From assembly GCA_902764545.1 (NCBI GenBank), contig CACWWC010000010.1, forward strand, positions 1 through 45,996: a stretch of DNA of 45,996 nucleotides, written 5' to 3'. Both the position numbers and the translations under genes were made by a program. Positions 7,641-14,731 of this stretch are shown piece by piece; position 1 is the first letter of the stretch, and each line of letters opens with the position of its first letter. This DNA is from an uncultured Erysipelotrichaceae bacterium. GTDB taxonomy: Bacteria > Bacillota_I > Bacilli_A > RF39 > UBA660. The notes under the pieces were generated by a model. The model was not told the DNA's origin and did no database searches. It worked only from the letters and a program-made list of their open reading frames with translations.

Positions 7641-8786
7641 CTAATCTTCCTCTTTATACATAGAGTCAATCAAATCAAATAAATTATCATCATCATCTAA
7701 AGTAGAAGATTTATTATCTTTACTCTCATCTTTTATATCAACAATTTTTTGCTTAGCCTCATCAGAAATAACATCTTCATCCTTGACATCCGATTCATCA
7801 GCCTTAATCTTCTCTCCATTATCATCAGTATTTTTTTTAGAATCATTTGACTTATTTTTCTTTTTAGATGCATCAACATAATCAACATTATACTCTAGGC
7901 CAAGATCCTGAAAATACTCCATCGCATCACCAACAGTCACTTCTTTTACAGCAGGTTTTTCTTTATCATTACTTAAATCAACTAACAAATTGTCTTCTTC
8001 ATCATCAACCTCAAAAGTAGCATTATTATTATCATTATTATTTATATCTTGATTATTATCCTTCTCATCAATTAAATCATTTTTTCGTCCAAATGCCTTA
8101 TTTCTGATATCATCAACATTTATATTTGTTCTTGAGTAATTAGAAGTAATTCTAATCTCTTTTTTTGATACAACATCCTCTTTTTTATAATTTTTATCTA
8201 AAATACCATAAATAGGAGAAATAATAGGACTAGGTTTAAAATAAGGTTTTTCATCCTTCTTCTCATACATACCATACTCATGAACGTTAACTTTATATGA
8301 ATCATCAATCCCATATATTTTATTTTGACGTTCTCTACCATGATAAGAATTATTACTAGACGAAACAATATCATCATTAGATTGTTTTGCAGGTTTTTCT
8401 TCAAATCTTTCGCTCATTCTTTTCTCATCTTTAACATCATCGGCATCTCTATCATTATAAACCTCAACAATTTTGGGTTCATCATATACCTCAAAATCTT
8501 TATCATCCATAAACTTAAAAGAACTAGAAGATGTAGACTTGAGTACCTCATCCTTAGGGCGGACTTCAAAATCTTCATCTTTTAACTCTTCTTCTAGTAA
8601 ATGTTCTACTTTTTCTTCTTTACCAGGTAAAACAATTTTTTTTGCAATAGGCTTATCCTCTACAACTTTTTTAGTGTTTTTTTCTTGATGTTTTTCTTTC
8701 ACCTTTTTCTCCTTCTTCGGCTTCTCATCTACTTCGACATATTCAACCTCAAAAAGAGCATTTTTAATCTTATCAAATACACCCAT
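7641..8786 (-). CDS. Large disordered, charged protein of unknown function
   Basis: 381 residues, dominated by Lys, Glu, Asp, Ser and Asn, with no membrane segment or signal. The start MGVFDKIKNALFEVEYVEVDE looks like a short amphipathic helix. The only stretch resembling folded or conserved sequence is FKPSPIISPIYGILDKNYKK (about 186-205), which stands out in otherwise low-complexity sequence and could be a partner-binding motif. A second ordered patch is VTVGDAMEYFQDLGLEYNVDYVD near 289-311. It is first in an operon with the DUF948-like and YtxH-like genes, suggesting a role at the membrane or division site, but no function is recognised. Confidence 0.7.
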   Translation of the reverse strand: MGVFDKIKNALFEVEYVEVDEKPKKEKKVKEKHQEKNTKKVVEDKPIAKKIVLPGKEEKVEHLLEEELKDEDFEVRPKDEVLKSTSSSSFKFMDDKDFEVYDEPKIVEVYNDRDADDVKDEKRMSERFEEKPAKQSNDDIVSSSNNSYHGRERQNKIYGIDDSYKVNVHEYGMYEKKDEKPYFKPSPIISPIYGILDKNYKKEDVVSKKEIRITSNYSRTNINVDDIRNKAFGRKNDLIDEKDNNQDINNNDNNNATFEVDDEEDNLLVDLSNDKEKPAVKEVTVGDAMEYFQDLGLEYNVDYVDASKKKNKSNDSKKNTDDNGEKIKADESDVKDEDVISDEAKQKIVDIKDESKDNKSSTLDDDDNLFDLIDSMYKEED

Positions 8787-8799
8787 AGGTTCACCTCTT

Positions 8800-9459
8800 T
8801 TAATAATCTAAATCGATTTTTTCATCCTCTAAGAATTTATTATACTCATCACTTTCATTTCTTTTGACAACATCCATATAAGTTTCCTTATTAGAATCAG
8901 CTTTAAAAAGACTGTAGTCCTCCTCCTGATAACTTAAAACGTTGTCACCAATCAAACTCTCAATGACAGAGTCATTATATTTAACCGATCTTAATATATA
9001 ACAAATATTAGTTATAGCAAATGTTAAATCATTATAAGAAACATAAGTTTCAATTTTAACATAATTATAAACAAACTGAACAAAATATTTACCATCAACA
9101 TCATCTATTTGAACATATCCATCTTTATTATTATAATTTAATCTCTTAGAATAATGAGAATCATCACTCGGTTCGTAATCATTATCTGCTTTATGAAAAT
9201 AACTAATAATATCGACATACATATAATATTTATTGTTGTGACCATCTTTTAATAAAGCATTATAATCATCTTTTGTAATAAAAGAAATACCCTTAGGTAA
9301 ATAGTATTTATATCCATCATAATTCACATTATGTAGTTTAGTACCATGAGATAATATTATTTTAATATTCTTACTTATATTACTGTCATCTAACTTATAA
9401 ACACTACAACCAGTTATAAAAACCACAACAATAGAGAGTAAAACAATTATCTTTTTCAT
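8800..9459 (-). CDS. Predicted lipoprotein, unknown function
   Basis: 219 residues. A signal peptide of MKKIIVLLSIVVVFITGC ends in the lipobox ITGC, so Cys18 should be lipidated. The mature part has a region GISFITKDDYNALLKDGHNNK and several beta-rich stretches with YVDI and VQFVYNYVKIETYVSY. No family is recognised. It lies 13 bases upstream of the disordered-protein gene on the same strand and probably shares its transcript, which would place that cluster in an envelope context. Confidence 0.72.
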   Translation of the reverse strand: MKKIIVLLSIVVVFITGCSVYKLDDSNISKNIKIILSHGTKLHNVNYDGYKYYLPKGISFITKDDYNALLKDGHNNKYYMYVDIISYFHKADNDYEPSDDSHYSKRLNYNNKDGYVQIDDVDGKYFVQFVYNYVKIETYVSYNDLTFAITNICYILRSVKYNDSVIESLIGDNVLSYQEEDYSLFKADSNKETYMDVVKRNESDEYNKFLEDEKIDLDY

Positions 9460-9518
9460 ATTTCACCTACTCTTACTACATTATATCATCTTTTTAGTAA
9501 ATGTAAAATTTTTTTAAA

Positions 9519-10160
9519 TTAATTTACGTCTTTTTTACTTTTAACACAATGAAGATAATATATTGGCATGCCTTCATTTGAAAATTTATCTTCGTATTCA
9601 GTTGTTACTAAGGGCATATTATCTAAATGCAGATTTAAACTTACTTCTAAAAATTTATAATCATAATTATTAAAACTAATCAAAGAATAAGAAAAAAGAT
9701 CTCTATTATCAGTTCTCATTTCAATATAATTATCTCCAAAAAAAAGATTATCATATTTTTTTAAAAATATTTCACTTGATAACCGTCTTAAATGATGACG
9801 TTTTTTTGGCCACGGATCAGAAAAATTCAAAAAAATTTTACTAATCTCATGACTAAATAAATTTTCTATATTTAAAGCATCCTCTCTAATCATATATAAA
9901 TTTTTAATACCATCAGGAACCTTTTGTAGCGCCTTTGCAATAACACTATCGTATTTTTCTATTCCAATATAATTGATATCTGGATTCATGATTGCACTGT
10001 TAATAATAAATTGCCCTTTCCCCATACCAATCTCAATATAAATTGGATTATTGTTTCCAAACAACTCTTTCCACTTCCCTTTATAACTATCCGGAAACTG
10101 TATTAAATAAGATGATGAATTCATTATCTCCTCTTTATTTTTCACATTTCTAAGTCTCAT
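9519..10160 (-). CDS. trmB: tRNA (guanine-N7-)-methyltransferase
   Basis: Methylates G46 in the variable loop of tRNAs using SAM. 213 residues from the ATG at 10160 (MRLRNVKNKEE, AGGTG five bases upstream); the open frame continues 15 codons further to a less likely ATG. The SAM motif IEIGMGKGQFI and the family hallmark NFSDPWPKKRHHLRRL are both intact, as is IGIEKYDSVIAKAL. It is divergent from the small coiled-coil gene. Confidence 0.96.
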   Translation of the reverse strand: MRLRNVKNKEEIMNSSSYLIQFPDSYKGKWKELFGNNNPIYIEIGMGKGQFIINSAIMNPDINYIGIEKYDSVIAKALQKVPDGIKNLYMIREDALNIENLFSHEISKIFLNFSDPWPKKRHHLRRLSSEIFLKKYDNLFFGDNYIEMRTDNRDLFSYSLISFNNYDYKFLEVSLNLHLDNMPLVTTEYEDKFSNEGMPIYYLHCVKSKKDVN

Positions 10161-10231
10161 AAAATCACCTGTAGATATTTTATCACAATTAATATTAAAA
10201 TGCATAAAATAAAAGAGAAAGAAGTGATATA

Positions 10232-10396
10232 ATGAATAATTTTATATATCCGCCACAAAATAATTATTATCAAATAATAATCGAAGAATTAAGAAGAATA
10301 AATGATACTTTAAAAAAAATAGATAACAAACTCAACGAAACCCATAAAAAAGAAAACAAATATTTAGAAAAAGACGATAACTATTATATGATTTAG
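10232..10396 (+). CDS. Small coiled-coil protein, 54 residues
   Basis: The frame starts MNNFIYPPQNNYYQIIIEEL and continues with RRINDTLKKIDNKLNETHKKENKYLEKDD, a single helix with heptad-like spacing, ending NYYMI. GAAGTG lies upstream of the ATG. Small proteins starting with a YPPQ-like segment and an amphipathic helix are common in Bacillota, without known function. It stands alone between divergent trmB and the FemX-like gene, 58 bases before the latter. Coding status rests on codon regularity and the plausible RBS. Confidence 0.55.
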   Translation: MNNFIYPPQNNYYQIIIEELRRINDTLKKIDNKLNETHKKENKYLEKDDNYYMI

Positions 10397-10454
10397 TTAT
10401 CTATTTTTTCACATATATGATATACTATCTATAGAAGAAAGAGAGGCAGCAAGG

Positions 10455-11762
10455 ATGCTTAAATTACAAAACATTGAAAAACAAAGATTTGATGATTACA
10501 TTAAAAATCATAAAACAAAATCCCATTTCTTACAATCTTTATCATGGGGAGAACTCTGCAAAGTAAAAAAAAATTTAACACCATATTATCTAGGCCTAGT
10601 TGATGAAAATAATAATATCGTTGCCGCAACATTATTGCTGCAAAAAAACTTACCTATGAATCTATGCTATTTATACGCCCCAAGAGGCTTCGTAATAGAT
10701 TATAATAAAAAAGAATTACTACAAACATTTACAAAAAAGATTGTAGAATTTGCAAAAAATAAAAAAGCAATTTTTATAAAAATTGATCCAGATATTATAA
10801 AACGTTCAACAAATTATTTAGGTGAAGAAAAACAAAACGATAATTTTAATAAAATTTTTAATAATATTAAATCATGTGGTTTTAAACATCAAGGATATAC
10901 AAAAAATTTTGAAACAATGCAGCCAAGATATACATTCAGAATAGATCTTAATCAAAGCATAGAAGAAATTGAAGAACACTTTTCAAAAACAACTAAGCAA
11001 AGAATATCAAAGAGTTTAAAATTAGATACCGAAGTAACTATTGGTACAAAAAAAGATATAAAAGAATTTTACCATTTAATGACTCTCACTGAATCAAGAA
11101 AAGATTTTATTTCATATAATGAAGACTATTATGAAACCCTATATGAAATTTTTAATGGCAACAAGAACACAAAAGCCACTCTATTCTTAGGAAAAATCAA
11201 TATTACTAAAACAGTTAATTCACTAGAAAAAAAATTAAAAAGTATTAATAACCAAATATCGATTCTACCAATTGATAACTTAAGCAAAAGTGCTAAAGCA
11301 AAATTAAATGATTTAACAAAACAAAAAGATAATACACTAAAAGAAATAGAAAAATATAAAACGTACAAAAAAGATTATGGGAACGAAATCACACTTAGTG
11401 CTCATATGATAATCGAATATGGAGATAAAGCTTGGGTATTATACGCCGGAAACCATAATATATTAAGTGAAACCTACGTAAACTATAATACCTATTTTGA
11501 ACATATAAAATATTGCAAAAATAAAGGCATAAAAATATATGATCAATTTGGAACAATTGGAGATTTATCAAAGGATAATCCTCTAATAGGATTACACGAA
11601 TTTAAAAAGAAGTTTGGTGGAGACCATGTGGAATTTATAGGTGAATGGGACTACATAACCAAACCAATTATGTATTTTATATTTACCAAATTAGTTCCTA
11701 TATATAGAAATATCATAAAAAATAAAAGTAAGAGGAAACTAAAAAATGAGTTAAAAAAATAA
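10455..11762 (+). CDS. FemX/FemAB-type aminoacyltransferase (peptidoglycan cross-bridge)
   Basis: 435 residues with two GNAT-like halves, as in FemA, FemX and MurM. Family features include SHFLQSLSWGELCK at the start, YAPRGFVIDY, the RISKSLKLDTEVTIG segment and DQFGTIGDLSKDNPLIGLHEFKKKFGG near residue 372. A charged coiled-coil arm interrupts the second half (about 255-305), the hairpin seen in Fem ligases. The enzyme should transfer amino acids from aminoacyl-tRNA to the lipid II stem at the inner membrane face; which residue it adds cannot be told. GAGAGG precedes the ATG. Confidence 0.9.
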   Translation: MLKLQNIEKQRFDDYIKNHKTKSHFLQSLSWGELCKVKKNLTPYYLGLVDENNNIVAATLLLQKNLPMNLCYLYAPRGFVIDYNKKELLQTFTKKIVEFAKNKKAIFIKIDPDIIKRSTNYLGEEKQNDNFNKIFNNIKSCGFKHQGYTKNFETMQPRYTFRIDLNQSIEEIEEHFSKTTKQRISKSLKLDTEVTIGTKKDIKEFYHLMTLTESRKDFISYNEDYYETLYEIFNGNKNTKATLFLGKINITKTVNSLEKKLKSINNQISILPIDNLSKSAKAKLNDLTKQKDNTLKEIEKYKTYKKDYGNEITLSAHMIIEYGDKAWVLYAGNHNILSETYVNYNTYFEHIKYCKNKGIKIYDQFGTIGDLSKDNPLIGLHEFKKKFGGDHVEFIGEWDYITKPIMYFIFTKLVPIYRNIIKNKSKRKLKNELKK

Positions 11763-11788
11763 GGATATATAAATATCTTTATTTTTTT
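11753..11788. terminator. Bidirectional terminator, FemX-like gene and flippase gene
   Basis: AAAATAAGGATAT pairs with ATATCTTTATTTT around a short loop, with A- and T-runs flanking so it can act on both strands. It overlaps the end of both convergent genes. Confidence 0.8.
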
Positions 11789-13431
11789 ATAAATATCTGT
11801 TTTATATTTTTTAACATATTATTACCAAAAATACTTTTTGTAAGACCACTTAAATGACAATATAAAAAATATATAATCATTCCAATTAAAGAATAAAAAA
11901 CAACAATTAAAATATTTAATAATCTTATACTAGAACTAATAGGAATAAAAAATCTTAAAATCATTAATCCAACTAACATTAATAATGAAGCACAAATAAT
12001 ATCTATCATTGATTTAGTAAGCTTTTCAAACCTAATTTTGTATTTGTTATGTAGAAATAAAAAAGATAAAACAATTGATAATAAATAACCAATTAAAGTA
12101 GCTGTTATTATACCATAATATGGGGGAAGTCCAATTGAGGCAAAAGTTCTTAAGCAGCTTAAATTAAAAATAATTTTAAAAATTACTCCAACTACTAAAC
12201 AACAAAATACAGCTTTATAATCTTTAAAACATTGTAAAATAGTAATTAATAATGTAAAGACAGAAACAATAAGACCTACAAAAATATAGTACTGTAAGAC
12301 CTTAGCACCAACAACACTATTACCATAGAAAATATTCCAAATAGGAGTAGCTAAAAAACTTATACCAAATGTAATAGGAATTGCCAAATATAAAAGCACA
12401 CATAATGATGTGACAATTTTATCCTGAATATCTTTCTTCCGTTTTTTTACAATACTTTCTGTCACATTAGGAATTAGACTAACAATAATTCCAGAAGAAA
12501 TCGCCAAAATAATCATATTAAGTTTCGTCGCCCAAGTTGATAACATACTATATACTATCTCAGCATTTTTTCCACTATAATTAGCAATATTAACAAGTCC
12601 CTTAACAACTGTAAACATATCAACATAATTATAAATAGACTTAAAAAAATCAATCATTATAAATGGAATAGCATAAATCATTATTTTTTTTATAATATTA
12701 TTGTCACTTATAATTGGTTCATTAACATTTCTTGCCCTATCATTAAATCTGGATTGATTTCTCCTATACTTATCCAATAAATAGAAATATCCAATTAAGC
12801 CTCCTACGGTAGCCCCAAATAAAGCTACTCCGACAGTACTTCTTAAGGATGCATTAAAAACTTTTAAAGTAATAAGACTTCCAAACACAATAGTTAAAAC
12901 CCTAAATAATTGCTCCAAAACTTGAGAAATAGAAGGCGGGCTCATAAATCTATGCCCCTCAAAATAACCCCTATATATACTTAAAAGAGGAACAATCAAA
13001 ATTGCAATTCCTATTATCCTAATAACAAATGTAACATCATTAACACTATTAGAAGAAACAATATCACCTAAAATCAATTTTGCAACAAAAGGAGCAAAAA
13101 TTATTATTAATAAAAAACTTATACCACCTAATAATACAGCAAGACGCTTTCCTAAAATAAAAGCCCTTTTTTTTGCCTTATAAAACCCCAAAGCCTGATA
13201 TTCTGAAACAACTCTACTAATTGATAAAGGAATACCCGCAGTTGAAACAGAGATAAAAAACAAATAAATTGTATACGCATAACCATAAAGTGCACCACCC
13301 TCATCCCCAATAATAGAATGAAATGGAATTACATATAGTATACCCAATAACTTTGTTAACACTATTCCAATAGTAACAATAAATGCACCATTGATAAAAG
13401 TACTTTTTTTCATAGTAACATCTTTCTTCAT
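11779..13431 (-). CDS. MurJ/SpoVB-like lipid flippase (MATE/MOP superfamily)
   Basis: 550 residues from the ATG at 13431 (GGAGG nearby; the open frame is 27 codons longer but that part looks like intergenic DNA). About 14 TM segments, with the typical first helix FINGAFIVTIGIVLTKLLGI and the segment STAGIPLSISRVVSEYQALG that marks the SpoVB/YtgP branch. In B. subtilis YtgP (MurJ) moves lipid II outward and SpoVB does so in spore cortex synthesis. As the only such protein in the window it is probably the lipid II flippase, but a role in other polyprenyl-linked glycans cannot be excluded. A Cse60-like gene lies 41 bases upstream. Confidence 0.88.
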   Translation of the reverse strand: MKKDVTMKKSTFINGAFIVTIGIVLTKLLGILYVIPFHSIIGDEGGALYGYAYTIYLFFISVSTAGIPLSISRVVSEYQALGFYKAKKRAFILGKRLAVLLGGISFLLIIIFAPFVAKLILGDIVSSNSVNDVTFVIRIIGIAILIVPLLSIYRGYFEGHRFMSPPSISQVLEQLFRVLTIVFGSLITLKVFNASLRSTVGVALFGATVGGLIGYFYLLDKYRRNQSRFNDRARNVNEPIISDNNIIKKIMIYAIPFIMIDFFKSIYNYVDMFTVVKGLVNIANYSGKNAEIVYSMLSTWATKLNMIILAISSGIIVSLIPNVTESIVKKRKKDIQDKIVTSLCVLLYLAIPITFGISFLATPIWNIFYGNSVVGAKVLQYYIFVGLIVSVFTLLITILQCFKDYKAVFCCLVVGVIFKIIFNLSCLRTFASIGLPPYYGIITATLIGYLLSIVLSFLFLHNKYKIRFEKLTKSMIDIICASLLMLVGLMILRFFIPISSSIRLLNILIVVFYSLIGMIIYFLYCHLSGLTKSIFGNNMLKNIKQIFIKK

Positions 13432-13472
13432 ACATCCTCCGATATTATATATCATAACATAAAATGAAGAAA

Positions 13473-13652
13473 TTACCCAATAATAGAATAAATAATCATT
13501 GCAGAAAAACAAAAAATTTGCTCTTCACTAAATACTGAAACGCCTACTTGATATTTAATATCAATAACATCAATAGAATTACCTTCAATAAAATCATTTA
13601 TATCTTTTTCTAAATCATTTTCATCTTCCTCATCAAATAATTTTACTTTCAT
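13473..13652 (-). CDS. Cse60-like small protein
   Basis: 59 residues starting MKVKLFDEEDENDLEKDIND and ending SEEQIFCFSAMIIYSIIG. The pattern of acidic N-terminal helix, IDIKYQVGVSVFSEEQI and CFSAMIIY matches the Cse60 family, named from a B. subtilis protein expressed in the sporulation mother cell; homologues also occur in non-sporulating Bacilli. GGTGAT precedes the ATG at 13652. It is cotranscribed with the SpoVB/MurJ-like gene. Whether this organism sporulates cannot be decided from the window. Confidence 0.8.
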   Translation of the reverse strand: MKVKLFDEEDENDLEKDINDFIEGNSIDVIDIKYQVGVSVFSEEQIFCFSAMIIYSIIG

Positions 13653-13718
13653 ATTATCACCAAAAAAATAATATCAAACAAAACAGTAAAAAAAAGTCAA
13701 AAAAAGAAATAAGAAAAA

Positions 13719-14654
13719 CTATCTTATTCTTTTAGATACATTATCAATTAATTGTTTAAAAAAATAATCATAAGCACAATTACTATATTCATTCATTATT
13801 TCCCTTACTTTGTCTAAATTAATCTGCCTCATTTTGTAATTTTCATTAACTTTTTTCACAACATAAAATATCGGTGCTAAAAAGGGATAATCAATCACAA
13901 CAATGTTAATAATATCAGTATATTCTTGATCAATATTTTTAAATAATATCATAGGTTTTACATAATTACCAACATTAAACTTTTTTAACAAATAACTTAA
14001 ATAATAATCAATATCATCATATCTAGTCAAATCGCTTCTTGTATTTATTAAACATTGAACTGCATAAATTTTATCAAAAAACAAATCTACAGCACTAATA
14101 TCTCTTTTTCTAGCACTCTCATTAATAACATCAATAAGTTTGCTGATATGCTCACTATCATAAAAAACTGTAAGGTCAACATTATTATTAGTTTTAGCAA
14201 GTATTTCTTGGTCTGCCTCTGCTAATTGATCAGAAAAAATAGGATCATCAATCATTGTTTGAAAATCTAACGTTGGGCTATGTAATTTTACTCTAGTTGT
14301 ATCATGTTTCTTAGTTGGGTCTAGCTTTAACACTTTACCTTGATGATAAACCATTACATATGCATGTCGAAACAGAGAACCATCCTCTAAAACAATCTCC
14401 GCATGAATATTAAATAAAGATAAAAGATCAACCAAAACTCGCGCATATGTATAACATACAATTTCAAATTGTTGAACATTTTCTAAATCTATTTTTCTTT
14501 CGTAAATAGACTGTTTAATATCATCACGAGCATAGGAAAATCTAATGTCATATGAGAACAAATCACAAACATAAAGATAAATATATCTTATCTTTGTAAA
14601 ATCATCAAACCCACTCTTTTCAAGAAAAACAATTATATCATTTTTTACGTTCAT
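13719..14654 (-). CDS. Transglutaminase-like cysteine protease fold protein
   Basis: 311 residues. A transglutaminase-core arrangement is visible: FEIVCYTYARVLVDLL (Cys67), FRHAYVMVYHQGK (His97) and LKLDPTKKHD (Asp112), the Cys-His-Asp triad in the expected order and spacing. No signal peptide or TM segment is seen, so it is probably cytoplasmic, unlike secreted relatives. The C-terminal half (about 160-311) is helical and unrecognised. GAGGG precedes the ATG. It follows the leuS terminator and has no informative partner; substrate is unknown. Confidence 0.72.
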   Translation of the reverse strand: MNVKNDIIVFLEKSGFDDFTKIRYIYLYVCDLFSYDIRFSYARDDIKQSIYERKIDLENVQQFEIVCYTYARVLVDLLSLFNIHAEIVLEDGSLFRHAYVMVYHQGKVLKLDPTKKHDTTRVKLHSPTLDFQTMIDDPIFSDQLAEADQEILAKTNNNVDLTVFYDSEHISKLIDVINESARKRDISAVDLFFDKIYAVQCLINTRSDLTRYDDIDYYLSYLLKKFNVGNYVKPMILFKNIDQEYTDIINIVVIDYPFLAPIFYVVKKVNENYKMRQINLDKVREIMNEYSNCAYDYFFKQLIDNVSKRIR

Positions 14655-14706
14655 ATATAATCCCTCATCCTACACTTGACTCTACACTAAAAAATAAGTT
14701 TTTTCA

Positions 14707-14731
14707 AGAAAAAAGAGAATATAATTCTCTT
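14707..14731 (-). terminator. Terminator after leuS
   Basis: On the minus strand AAGAGAAT pairs with ATTCTCTT, followed by TTTTTTC. It abuts the leuS stop codon. Confidence 0.8.

Noticed and set aside
11129-11368. Minus-strand frame inside the FemX-like gene
   Set aside because: It is antisense to a well-supported gene and its hydrophobic composition is the mirror of the Lys/Asn/Glu-rich coiled-coil arm.
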